This document shows positions 1 to 8,033 of a DNA stretch of 64,000 nucleotides, in pieces. Positions within the stretch are counted from its first letter, which is position 1; each line of letters starts with the position of its first letter. Below the pieces are notes generated by a model. That model searched no databases, had not been told where the DNA came from, and saw only the letters and a program-made list of their open reading frames with translations. The position numbers and the translations under genes were made by a program. This stretch comes from CAZDDB01 sp963843285 (lineage in GTDB: Bacteria; Acidobacteriota; HRBIN11; JAKEFK01), in the NCBI GenBank assembly GCA_963843285.1, contig CAWJJO010000005.1, forward strand, positions 137,062 to 201,061, given 5' to 3'.

Positions 1-90
1 GCCTTTCGCGAAAAAGATTTCCCGTGCAGCATCGAGGATTTGCTGACGCCTAGCCTCTTTCTCTCTCTGTCGACGTTCTGCTACAGCCAT
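1..90 (-). CDS. TetR-family transcriptional regulator, N-terminus only
   Basis: Reading leftward from an ATG at 90, 30 codons stay open to the window edge. The peptide begins MAVAERRQREKEARRQQILD and continues AAREIFFAKG, which is the basic lead-in and first helix of a TetR/AcrR DNA-binding domain. A GAGG Shine-Dalgarno at 97-100 supports the start. TetR proteins repress promoters and release on binding a small molecule. The divergent neighbour is a FadH-type reductase, and regulators of this type often control fatty-acid genes, so that is a plausible target (inference). The rest of the gene lies outside the window. Confidence 0.85.
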   Translation of the reverse strand, partial: MAVAERRQREKEARRQQILDAAREIFFAKG

Positions 91-106
91 TCTGAACCTC
101 AGTCAT

Positions 107-135
107 ATTATAAACACTGTTCAGAAAAGTGTCAA
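107..135 (-). promoter_or_regulatory. Consensus sigma-70 promoter with embedded palindromic operator for the TetR gene
   Basis: On the minus strand TTGACA (135-130) and TATAAT (112-107) are separated by exactly 17 nt, a perfect consensus promoter. Position 114-132 is an imperfect 19-bp palindrome (ACACTGTTC-A-GAAAAGTGT, 8 of 9 pairs matching) that fills the spacer and overlaps the -35 box. This is the usual layout for autorepression by a TetR protein. The predicted start point near 100 leaves a very short leader before the ATG at 90. Confidence 0.8.
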
Positions 136-151
136 GCCGTCTGTTCGTTTT

Positions 152-377
152 GTAGGGCTGTGCATTTGATTTCTGAGCGCGTCCAACAAGGAAGTATCGA
201 ATCAACAAAAACAATTTATGAACTCCAGGGTGCATGCAAATGCACAGCCCGGCACAGCAGTGGCACTTCGTCTGACGGGCTGAGCATTTTCTGCCGCGAA
301 CCAGATTCAGCCACAAGGGAGACTCAATAACGATTACGGCCGGAACACCACCTCGAAGGAAAATGCTCAGCCCCTAC
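152..377 (+). repeat. Double-hairpin repeat family A, copy 1
   Basis: This 226-bp element has two back-to-back inverted repeats. GGGCTGTGCATTTG (155-168) pairs with CAAATGCACAGCCC (237-250), and GGGCTGAGCATTTTC (277-291) pairs with GAAAATGCTCAGCCC (359-373). The ends read GTAGGG and CCCCTAC, so the whole unit is also bounded by inverted termini. Copies 2 and 3 lie at 6787-7021 and 50024-50256. This copy ends 37 bp before the chosen fadH start. No ORF inside it is credible. Confidence 0.9.
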
Positions 378-413
378 CATCCTTGGCGAATGAGCGATAT
401 ATTAATGCGATTT

Positions 414-2417
414 ATGAGATATCCACATCTCTTCTCGCCGGGGCGAATCGGTGCATTGGAATTGCCAAACCGGATTCTCATGGGCTCCATGCATCTTGGA
501 TATGAAGGGCGTCCAGGCGGGACAGAACAGATGGCGGAATTTTATGCCGCAAGGGCTCGCGGTGGTGCCGCTTTGATCATCACGGGCGGCTGTGCCATCA
601 ACGAAGAAGCAATCGGCGGAGCCAATTTCAGTTGTATCTACAAACCTGAAGACATTACGGCGCTCCAATATGTCACAAAACGAACCCACGAAGAAGGTGG
701 ACGAATCGGGCTGCAGCTTTTCCATGCAGGCCGTTATGCGACAAAAGAATGGCTATCCGGATTGCAACCTGTCGCGCCTTCTGCTGTACGTTGTTCGCTG
801 CATCCGACGACTCCACGCGCAATGACCGAACACGATGTTCAAAGGACTATCCAGGATTTTGCATCGGCGGCCGCCCGTGCGCGAGAGGCAGGATTCGATG
901 CAGTCGAAGTCATGGGATCGGAAGGATACTTGATCAATCAGTTTTTATCTCCTTTCACCAATCGCCGTGAAGACAACTGGGGAGGCCCGCTGGAACATCG
1001 AGTACGGTTTGGCGCAGAGGTAATGCGCGCCATTCGAAGTCGATGCGGGCCTGAGTTTCCCGTGATTTACAGGATGTCCGGAATCGATTTGATGCCCGAA
1101 AGCAGCAGTTGGGAGGACACATTTTTTTTCGCCCGTCAACTGGAAGAAGCCGGAGCGGATGCACTGAACATCGGCATCGGCTGGCACGAATCGCGGATTC
1201 CTACGATCTCCATGCTGGTCCCGCGCGCATATTACAGTTTTGTTGTTGAAAGGATCAAAAAGCACGTTCGTATTCCATGTATCTGTAGCAACAGATTGAA
1301 CGATCCTGATGTTGCAGAAAACGTGATCGCTTCCGGGAAGGCGGATTACGTCAGCATGGCGCGGGCATTGCTCGCCGATCCCGACCTCCCACAAAAAGCG
1401 CAGAGCGGACGCCCCGCGGCAATCAACACATGTATTGCGTGTAATCAGGCTTGTTTGGATAACGCATTTCGGAATGTACCAACTGCGTGCATTCTCAATC
1501 CTGAAGCGGGCCGCGAAATTACGACGCGCATCCAGCCGGCCAAATACCGAAAGAAGATTGCTGTGGTGGGCGCGGGCCCTGCCGGATTGGAAGCGGCGAG
1601 AGTCCTGGCGCAACGCGGTCACCAGGTTACGCTGTTTGAAAAACAGAACCGGATGGGTGGACAGCTCCTTCTTGCTGTCCAGGTGCCTGGAAAACAGGAG
1701 TTCTTCAACACCATTCGCTTCTACGACAATTGCCTCAAAGAAAACCACGTGAGGTTAGAACTGGGCGCCGATGTGTCCGATCGTGATCTAACACATTATG
1801 ATGCCGTGATCGTAGCGACTGGAGCAAGGCCGAATCTTCCGGTAATTCCAGGAATCGAACAAAAGCATTGTCTGAATTACGAAGAGTTTTTTCAAAATCA
1901 ACCGGATGATGAAAATATTGTCATCATGGGCGCCGGCGGCATCGGCTGTGATATCGCCCACATTCTGTCGGATGCTCCCGGAACTTATCCTCCACCATCT
2001 TTTTTTGACGATCCAGGAAACGTTCGAAATTACGAGACTCATCTCCGGTCGATTCCGCACATTCGCAACGTTGCCTTGATGCGGCGTGGAAAGCGGATTG
2101 GTGAAAAGCTGGGACCGACTACGCGATGGGCGCTGCTTCAGCTTCTGGAAAACCGTGGAGTTCAGATGCTCACGCAAATCCAGTATGAAGCGATTATGGA
2201 GAATGGGGTAAAACTGAGAAGCAGAACCGGCAAGGAAATATTCTTGCCAGCAGATAAAGTTGTAATTGCGACGGGACAAGTTCCGGATGATACACTCTTT
2301 GCCCACCTGCATTCCCAGGTCGAACACTGCTTCCGGATCGGCGCCGCTCACAATGCTTCCGAGACAAACGCGGAATCCGCGATCCTGGAAGCATCCCAAC
2401 TCGCAAGATCGTTGTAG
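414..2417 (+). CDS. fadH: 2,4-dienoyl-CoA reductase (NADPH), FadH type, Old Yellow Enzyme family
   Basis: Predicted FMN/FAD/4Fe-4S enzyme that reduces 2,4-dienoyl-CoA during beta-oxidation of unsaturated fatty acids. The N-terminal TIM barrel carries Tyr172 (GSEGYLINQF) and His258 (GWHESRIPT), at the places of the E. coli catalytic residues. The cluster cysteines are C340, C343, C347 and C359 (CIACNQAC then C). A FAD motif GAGPAG lies near residue 385 and a second nucleotide motif GAGGIG near 505. Length is 667 aa against about 672 in E. coli. The start MRYPHLF was chosen because it aligns with known family N-termini. In-frame ATGs at 363 (inside the repeat), 390 and 405 are alternatives, and no start has a clear ribosome site. 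Confidence 0.93.
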   Translation: MRYPHLFSPGRIGALELPNRILMGSMHLGYEGRPGGTEQMAEFYAARARGGAALIITGGCAINEEAIGGANFSCIYKPEDITALQYVTKRTHEEGGRIGLQLFHAGRYATKEWLSGLQPVAPSAVRCSLHPTTPRAMTEHDVQRTIQDFASAAARAREAGFDAVEVMGSEGYLINQFLSPFTNRREDNWGGPLEHRVRFGAEVMRAIRSRCGPEFPVIYRMSGIDLMPESSSWEDTFFFARQLEEAGADALNIGIGWHESRIPTISMLVPRAYYSFVVERIKKHVRIPCICSNRLNDPDVAENVIASGKADYVSMARALLADPDLPQKAQSGRPAAINTCIACNQACLDNAFRNVPTACILNPEAGREITTRIQPAKYRKKIAVVGAGPAGLEAARVLAQRGHQVTLFEKQNRMGGQLLLAVQVPGKQEFFNTIRFYDNCLKENHVRLELGADVSDRDLTHYDAVIVATGARPNLPVIPGIEQKHCLNYEEFFQNQPDDENIVIMGAGGIGCDIAHILSDAPGTYPPPSFFDDPGNVRNYETHLRSIPHIRNVALMRRGKRIGEKLGPTTRWALLQLLENRGVQMLTQIQYEAIMENGVKLRSRTGKEIFLPADKVVIATGQVPDDTLFAHLHSQVEHCFRIGAAHNASETNAESAILEASQLARSL

Positions 2418-2483
2418 CTTGCGTTTGGATTACACTCAAGATATTTTAATTGCCTTATCGGCTCTCAAAGTGGAAATTGACAA

Positions 2484-2966
2484 ATGTTACAGACCAATCA
2501 GATTGCGCCAGACTTTACTCTTCCCTTGCTGGGCGGCGGGGAGTCGAATTTCTACCATGATTCCGGCGGAAAAATGTCTGTACTTGTCTTTTACAAGTTC
2601 AGTTGCGGGACGAGTCAGTTCGCGCTGCCGTTTGTAGAAAACATCCATCAGGCATACGGGGATGCTATCTCATTTCTTGCAATCCAGCAGGACGGACCGG
2701 GCAAGGCTGCTGAATTCAAGGAACGTTTTGGAATCACCATGCCGCTCTTGCTGGACGGCGAACCATACACTACGGGCGCAAGTTATCAAATCACGATAGT
2801 CCCTTCTATTTTTTTAGTAGAGCCGGACCACACGATCCGCTATTCGGGAGAAGGATTCGCGAAGCAGGAGCTGCTGGATCTGGCAGATGTTCTCGCTGAG
2901 AGAACGGGCCGGTCTCAGATCGATATTTTCGGATCGACCGATGTTCCGGATTTCAAACCTGGCTGA
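2484..2966 (+). CDS. TlpA/AhpC-like redoxin retaining a single active-site cysteine
   Basis: A 160-residue thioredoxin-fold protein. APDFTLPLLGG near the N-terminus and the VPSIFLVEPD cis-proline segment are typical of peroxiredoxin/TlpA-like redoxins. Where relatives have C-x-x-C, this protein has KFSCGTSQ, so Cys41 remains and the second cysteine is Ser. It could therefore act as a one-Cys peroxidase or thiol oxidoreductase, but not as a classical dithiol exchanger. There is no signal peptide, so it is probably cytoplasmic. It lies 66 bp after fadH on the same strand. The substrate is unknown. Confidence 0.75.
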   Translation: MLQTNQIAPDFTLPLLGGGESNFYHDSGGKMSVLVFYKFSCGTSQFALPFVENIHQAYGDAISFLAIQQDGPGKAAEFKERFGITMPLLLDGEPYTTGASYQITIVPSIFLVEPDHTIRYSGEGFAKQELLDLADVLAERTGRSQIDIFGSTDVPDFKPG

Positions 2967-3037
2967 AGAGCCCGAAACGCCTGAGAGTTACTCAGACACA
3001 TCATCTTATGAATTGTAACGAAGATTCGGCTTGCGTC

Positions 3038-3128
3038 TACTCCCTCTTATCAAGGGGGAGGTTGGGAGTGGGTTGTGTCGAACATCTCTCCAACCCCCCA
3101 CTAACTCCCTCCTTCATAAGGGGGGAGA
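3038..3128. repeat. Palindromic intergenic repeat, CTCCCTC/GGGGGAG type
   Basis: Two small hairpins are arranged symmetrically. CTCCCTCTTATCAAGGGGGAG at the left and CTCCCTCCTTCATAAGGGGGGAG-like sequence at the right flank an inner pair, GTTGGGAGTGGG against CCAACCCCCCAC. It lies between the redoxin and ligA. Translated in frame it would extend LigA by 47 residues, but those residues are unlike the family. It is probably a dispersed non-coding element. Confidence 0.7.
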
Positions 3129-3171
3129 ATCACTGTCCAAACCTGATACAACTCACTTGCCACCAAAAATC

Positions 3172-5178
3172 ATGAGCCGCTCACAGACTGAGAAACGCGC
3201 GCAAGAGCTGCGTGCTGCGATCCGCCGGCACGAGCATAAATACTACGTGGAGAATAATCCGGAGATCTCCGATTACGAATTCGATCAGCTGATATCCGAG
3301 CTGACGAAAATCGAAACGGATCATCCGGAACTGATCACTCCCGATTCACCCACGCAACGAGTCGGCGAAAAACCGGTGGAAGGATTTCCATCCGCCGCGC
3401 ACCGGACCCCAATGATCAGTCTGGATAACGCCTACAGTTTTGAAGAACTGGACGCGTTCCACGATCGCGTGATCAAGATTGTCGGTCAACGGGATGTGCA
3501 ATACGTAACCGAAGCCAAGATCGATGGAACCTCTGTTTCCATCGTATATGAAAACGGTCAGCTTTCCCGCGCTGTAACACGCGGGGACGGAACACGCGGG
3601 GATATTGTTACTGCAAATATCCGTACAATCCGCTCCATTCCACTGGCTCTTCCAAAACAGTTTGCGCGTTTTGCTTATCTGGAAGTGCGCGGAGAGGTAT
3701 TTCTATCTCGGAAGAAGTTTCTGGAAATCAACGAGGCCCTGGAGGAAGAGGGGTTGGAGCCTTTTGCAAATCCAAGAAATTCCGCTGCGGGATCGTTGCG
3801 CCTCAAGGATCCAAAGCTGGCAGCGGCAAGAAAACTGGATGCCTTTCTTTACTATGTCGCAGCGGATGGCAGACCTGCCACAGACAGTCAATGGAGCGCG
3901 CTGAAACTACTCGCAGACCTGGGATTCAAAACAAATCCAAACAACAAACTGTGCAAGAATCTGGAACAGGTGAAACAATTCTGCACCGAGATGGAAGAGA
4001 AGCGCGATTCGCTGGATTATGAAATCGATGGTGTGGTGGTAAAAGTAAATGACTTCCGGCTGCAGGAAGAGCTGGGCGCTACTTCCAAATTTCCGCGATG
4101 GGCAATCGCAGTAAAATTTCAGGCCAAGCAAGCCACCACACAGATTCAAGAGATCCGCGTTCAGGTAGGACGCACGGGGGCGCTGACTCCGGTTGCGGTT
4201 ATGGAGCCTGTACTGCTGGCAGGAACGACCATTACGCACGCTACGTTGCACAATGAAGATGAGATTCGCAGAAAGGACATCCGCATCGGCGACTTTGTTT
4301 TGATCGAACGCGGCGGTGACGTGATTCCGAAAGTGGTGAAAGTCATCGAGTCGAAACGTCAGCCCGGCGCCAGAACCTTTCACATGCCGAAGAAATGTCC
4401 TGAGTGTAATTCCATCATTGTCCGTCCCGAAGGTGAAGCGATCTCCCGATGCCCCAACCTCGCCTGCCCGGCGAAAAGACGCGAATCACTTCTGCATTTT
4501 GCGGGACGCAAGGCGATGAACATCGAAGGGCTCGGAGAAAAATTAGTGGATCAGTTGATTGCGAAGGAAATGCTGCGCGACTATGCGGACATCTATGAGC
4601 TGAAATTCGAGGAACTGGTTGAGTTGGAGCGCTTTGGCAAGAAATCAGCCGAGAACCTGATTGCGCAGATTGAAAATTCGAAGAAGCGTTCCTTGGATCA
4701 GCAGATCTTTGCGCTGGGAATTCGATTCGTCGGGGAACACGTGGCAAAGATTCTGGCCGACCATTTTCAAACGATCGATGAGATCGGAAACGCTTCCGTC
4801 GAAGAATTGAGCTCCATCGCAGGAATCGGGAACCGGATCGCAACCAGTATCGTCGAGTTTTTCTCCATCGAGCAAAACCGCAAACTCGTGGAACGATTGA
4901 AGAAGCATGGCCTGTTTCAACCGCAGCCGAAAAAGAAGCCCCGGACAGATACGTCACTCGAGGGACTTACATTTGTAATTACCGGTACTCTGGGATTTTT
5001 CTCACGCGATCAGGCAAAAGCAGAGATCGAGCAACGCGGCGGCAAGGTGACATCATCGGTCAGCAAGAACACGGACTATCTCGTTTGTGGAGAGAGTCCG
5101 GGATCGAAGCTGGACAATGCAAAGAAACTCGGTGTCAAGATCCTGGATGATACGGCGTTTCAGAAGTTGCTTGGATGA
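3172..5178 (+). CDS. ligA: NAD-dependent DNA ligase LigA
   Basis: Seals nicks in DNA during replication and repair, using NAD+. The protein has 668 residues, normal for the family. Seen in order: an N-terminal Ia-like region with YYVENNPEISDYEFDQL; the adenylation motif EAKIDG with nucleophile Lys116; an OB fold; a zinc finger with C409, C412, C427 and C432; helix-hairpin-helix repeats; and a C-terminal BRCT domain from about residue 594 (LTFVITGTLG). The ATG at 3172 was chosen because the upstream in-frame extension is repeat sequence. It stands alone between intergenic repeats. Confidence 0.97.
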   Translation: MSRSQTEKRAQELRAAIRRHEHKYYVENNPEISDYEFDQLISELTKIETDHPELITPDSPTQRVGEKPVEGFPSAAHRTPMISLDNAYSFEELDAFHDRVIKIVGQRDVQYVTEAKIDGTSVSIVYENGQLSRAVTRGDGTRGDIVTANIRTIRSIPLALPKQFARFAYLEVRGEVFLSRKKFLEINEALEEEGLEPFANPRNSAAGSLRLKDPKLAAARKLDAFLYYVAADGRPATDSQWSALKLLADLGFKTNPNNKLCKNLEQVKQFCTEMEEKRDSLDYEIDGVVVKVNDFRLQEELGATSKFPRWAIAVKFQAKQATTQIQEIRVQVGRTGALTPVAVMEPVLLAGTTITHATLHNEDEIRRKDIRIGDFVLIERGGDVIPKVVKVIESKRQPGARTFHMPKKCPECNSIIVRPEGEAISRCPNLACPAKRRESLLHFAGRKAMNIEGLGEKLVDQLIAKEMLRDYADIYELKFEELVELERFGKKSAENLIAQIENSKKRSLDQQIFALGIRFVGEHVAKILADHFQTIDEIGNASVEELSSIAGIGNRIATSIVEFFSIEQNRKLVERLKKHGLFQPQPKKKPRTDTSLEGLTFVITGTLGFFSRDQAKAEIEQRGGKVTSSVSKNTDYLVCGESPGSKLDNAKKLGVKILDDTAFQKLLG

Positions 5179-5185
5179 GTAAGGA

Positions 5186-5233
5186 GCGCAGGCGTCCTCG
5201 CCTGCATTCTAGGCCGCAGGCGTCCCGCCTGCA
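5186..5233. repeat. Palindromic repeat family D (GCAGGCGTCC...GCCTGC), copy 1
   Basis: GCGCAGGCGTCCTCGCCTGC is followed by GCCGCAGGCGTCCCGCCTGC, two short GC-rich hairpins joined by CATTCTAG. It lies between the convergent ends of ligA and the VOC gene. Related units occur at 29588-29690, 56960-57006 and 59584-59632. Confidence 0.75.
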
Positions 5234-5235
5234 AA

Positions 5236-6021
5236 TTACATCGGCAGCAATTTGATCACTGCAAACGATGCGCCTTGAGGGTCTTGTAGAATCGCGAATC
5301 GTCCTGTTCCCGGAACGTCTTGTGGCGGGCTGATCACTCCTGCTCCAAGGTCCGTCGCCTTCTGAACGCTCTGTTCGCAATCCTCTACTGCAAAATAGAC
5401 TAGCCAGTGAGGAGGTACGTCACCCCATTCTGCAGGAATCTTCATCATTCCAGCTGCGGGTCGTTCGCCATTCTGAAATACCGTGTATTTTCCCGGTCCG
5501 AAGTCCATCAGTTTCCTTCCCCATCCGAATAAGCCGGAATAGAACTCGGCCGCTTTTCCATCATCAGAGGTCAGCAGCTCATTCCAACAAAAAGTGCGCG
5601 GTTCGTTGACAAAGCTGGCGCCTATATGTTTTCCCGGTTGCCATGCTGCAAACGTGGCTCCGGTCGGATCCTGTAAGATGGCGAGGCGTCCCAGGTCCAT
5701 CACGTCGATTGGCCCTGCACAAGCGGATCCGCCAAGCGTCTTGGCCTTGCTCATGCTTTCTTCCACACTTTTTGTAGAAACATAAGAGAGCCAGTTTGAA
5801 GGGACTCCCTGCGCACTCTGTGCATCGTCCATTTTGTACAGAGCTGCTACATCCTTCCCTTCGATTCGCAGCAGGGTGTAAATCATCCCCGGGCTGGCAG
5901 GGGTATCAAAGAATTTCCAATCAAACAACGTGCAGTAGAATTTTTTTGCAGCCTCAGGATCACTTGCGGCCAATTCGACCCAGCAAAATGATCCTGGTGC
6001 ATGAGCATTGATTTCTTTCAT
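5236..6021 (-). CDS. VOC-family protein with two glyoxalase-like domains
   Basis: 261 residues built from two tandem vicinal-oxygen-chelate domains (about 8-125 and 133-260). Each starts with a similar strand (SFCWVELAASDPEAAKKFY and TFCWNELLTSDDGKAAEFY) and ends with a FAILQDP/LAILQDP-type segment. The layout matches the CFP30B / 27-kDa-antigen group, whose substrates are mostly unknown. It is probably a cytoplasmic enzyme or ligand-binding protein. No partner gene is apparent. It converges with ligA across a short repeat. Confidence 0.85.
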   Translation of the reverse strand: MKEINAHAPGSFCWVELAASDPEAAKKFYCTLFDWKFFDTPASPGMIYTLLRIEGKDVAALYKMDDAQSAQGVPSNWLSYVSTKSVEESMSKAKTLGGSACAGPIDVMDLGRLAILQDPTGATFAAWQPGKHIGASFVNEPRTFCWNELLTSDDGKAAEFYSGLFGWGRKLMDFGPGKYTVFQNGERPAAGMMKIPAEWGDVPPHWLVYFAVEDCEQSVQKATDLGAGVISPPQDVPGTGRFAILQDPQGASFAVIKLLPM

Positions 6022-6144
6022 GGTCTACTCCATTTTTATTGAATTGTTCCGCACTCAGACAACCGCCGTCAATCGAACGACTGCAAGACGGATTCAATCC
6101 GTTACGAGCGGGCAGTAAACAAGTCCAGAACGTATGGGAAGAGA

Positions 6145-6714
6145 TCAGAAGTAAAAAGTAGCGCCCATATTCACCAGGTACGCATCCACTTCATATCGGA
6201 TCAACGGGGTATCGAATGTGAGAAACACCTTCCGCACATCTCCGCCGACCGAAACATGTCTGCCGAGGAAGGCTTCCACTCCCGCTCCAATGTGAGCTGC
6301 GTTCTCCGTGTGGCTGATGCTCCCCTCTCCTGAAACATAGGGCAATCCCAGATCACCGCTCACGGTAGCTGTGAGATAGTACCAACCTGTTCCCGCGAGA
6401 AAATACGGCGATATTGGAAGCATCGCAAGCGGATATACAATGCCGGATACCTGGAGCGGAGTTGTTTGCAAACGAATGTTTCCATCCCGGACCGAAAAAT
6501 TATCTTCGCGGCGTTGAAGACTGACTTCACCGGCAAGGTACTTCATAAACCGGACTCGTGCATGCCCTCCCCAAAAGAGCCGTGAGCCGCTGATTTCATT
6601 CTGGTTATATCCAAGGACACTTGTGTTGACACCCGCACCGAATTGTATGTCCGATGCAGACGCACAAAAGGGAAGCAACAATCCGAGAAACATCATCACC
6701 AGTTTCAATTTCAT
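6145..6714 (-). CDS. Putative outer-membrane beta-barrel protein
   Basis: 189 residues with a clear signal peptide (MKLKLVMMFLGLLLPFCASA). After it come alternating hydrophobic/polar segments typical of beta-strands, and the chain ends NMGATFYF with a terminal phenylalanine, as in outer-membrane barrels. The size fits an eight-stranded OmpX/OmpW-like barrel. I do not recognise a specific family. The gene is monocistronic, with repeat family A copy 2 just upstream of its 5' side. Confidence 0.6.
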   Translation of the reverse strand: MKLKLVMMFLGLLLPFCASASDIQFGAGVNTSVLGYNQNEISGSRLFWGGHARVRFMKYLAGEVSLQRREDNFSVRDGNIRLQTTPLQVSGIVYPLAMLPISPYFLAGTGWYYLTATVSGDLGLPYVSGEGSISHTENAAHIGAGVEAFLGRHVSVGGDVRKVFLTFDTPLIRYEVDAYLVNMGATFYF

Positions 6715-6786
6715 GAACCTCCAACACCCGAATTACCTTCATCATACTACAAATATCGTCTAAACAGCCGCGCATTTGCCGGCTTG

Positions 6787-7021
6787 GTAGGGGCTGTGCA
6801 TTTGCCATGTGAAGCAACCTGATCGTAATAGTCCTGTTTCGCCGGCAAGCAATTTTGGACCATTCAAGTGCTCGCAAATGCACAGCCCGGGACTTGTTGC
6901 TGATCAATGCAATTCACCTAACGGGCTGAGCATTTTCTCGCGCGAACAAAATCAAAGTAAAATTGAAGACAGTCGCAAAAGTAGGAAGGATAAACTTTGG
7001 GGAAAAATGCTCAACCCCTAC
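6787..7021 (+). repeat. Double-hairpin repeat family A, copy 2
   Basis: A 235-bp element with the same design as 152-377. GTAGGGGCTGTGCATTTG opens at 6787, GCAAATGCACAGCCC closes hairpin one (6874-6888), GGGCTGAGCATTTTC opens hairpin two (6923-6937), and AAAATGCTCAACCCCTAC ends at 7021. It ends 19 bp upstream of the dppB-like start, so it forms most of that operon's upstream region. Confidence 0.9.
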
Positions 7022-7040
7022 GAAATGAGGAAACAAACCC

Positions 7041-8033
7041 ATGCGCGGATATGTGCTTCGACGACTATTGAGTCTCTTCCCAGTATTTCTTGGTGTCACA
7101 TTTCTAACTTTCTTTTTGATCAGTTTGACGCCAGGAGACTATCTAAGTTCTCTCAAATTGAGCCCGGACATTTCCCAAGAACGCATCGAAAAACTTCGTC
7201 ACGATTTTGGGCTCGACAAGCCATGGTACATTCAATATTTCCTGTGGCTCTACCGTCTCTCCCCCTTTGAATTTCCATTCGGAGTGAAGTGGCCCGACCC
7301 AGGCTATTCTTTTTCCAACCGAACGCCGGTGCTTGATTTGATTGGGCCGCGGGTCTGCAACACACTGATCCTCTCCTGCTCTGCGGAAGGATTCATTTGG
7401 ATCATCGCCATCCCGCTGGGTGTTCTGGCTGCTGCGCGCAAGGGCCGCTGGCCGGACAAACTTTGTTCGATGGGAGTCTTCATGGGCATTTCCATGCCCG
7501 AAATCTTGCTCGCGCTTCTGGCTCTCCTCATCGCTGCAAGAACAGGATGGTTTCCTACGGGAGGCATGCATTCCATCGATTTCGAGTACCTCCCGATCTT
7601 GCAAAAAGGCATCGATCTTTTGAAACACCTTGTTCTCCCTACGTTGGTTCTTGGAATCGGCGGGGCCGCAAGTTTGATGAGGTATATGAGAGGAAGTCTG
7701 ATCGAAACTCTTTCTTCCGATTATGTTCGCACGGCGCGGGCAAAAGGATTGAAGGAACGAAATGTGGTGATTCGTCATGCTCTCCGGAATGCGGTCAATC
7801 CGGTGCTGACCTTGTTTGGATTGTCTTTTGCAAATTTAATCAGCAGCTCATTTCTGGTTGAAATTATTATGGGGTGGCCGGGCCTGGGAAAATTGACTTA
7901 CCAGGCGATGTTATCCCGGGATCAATATTTGCTAATGGCTTCATTGCTCCTGGCAACCGGATTCCTGATCGTAGGAAACCTGGTGGCCGATCTGCTTCTG
8001 GCAGCTTCTGATCCGAGAATTCGTTATGAATAG
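7041..8033 (+). CDS. ABC transporter permease, DppB/OppB type
   Basis: Inner-membrane permease of the peptide/nickel ABC importer class, 330 aa. It begins MRGYVLRRLLSLFPVFLGVT, the characteristic first helix of DppB proteins, and shows about six hydrophobic segments. The EAA-type loop is SDYVRTARAKGLKERNVVIRHALRNA, around residues 225-255. The C-terminus ends ASDPRIRYE, typical of the family. GAGG lies upstream of the ATG. It overlaps the next permease gene by 8 nt. No ATPase or binding protein is encoded nearby, so substrate and direction cannot be stated. Confidence 0.9.
   Translation: MRGYVLRRLLSLFPVFLGVTFLTFFLISLTPGDYLSSLKLSPDISQERIEKLRHDFGLDKPWYIQYFLWLYRLSPFEFPFGVKWPDPGYSFSNRTPVLDLIGPRVCNTLILSCSAEGFIWIIAIPLGVLAAARKGRWPDKLCSMGVFMGISMPEILLALLALLIAARTGWFPTGGMHSIDFEYLPILQKGIDLLKHLVLPTLVLGIGGAASLMRYMRGSLIETLSSDYVRTARAKGLKERNVVIRHALRNAVNPVLTLFGLSFANLISSSFLVEIIMGWPGLGKLTYQAMLSRDQYLLMASLLLATGFLIVGNLVADLLLAASDPRIRYE

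Noticed and set aside
3031..3171. 47-residue N-terminal extension of LigA
   Set aside because: It is translated from a palindromic repeat and lacks any similarity to ligase N-termini.
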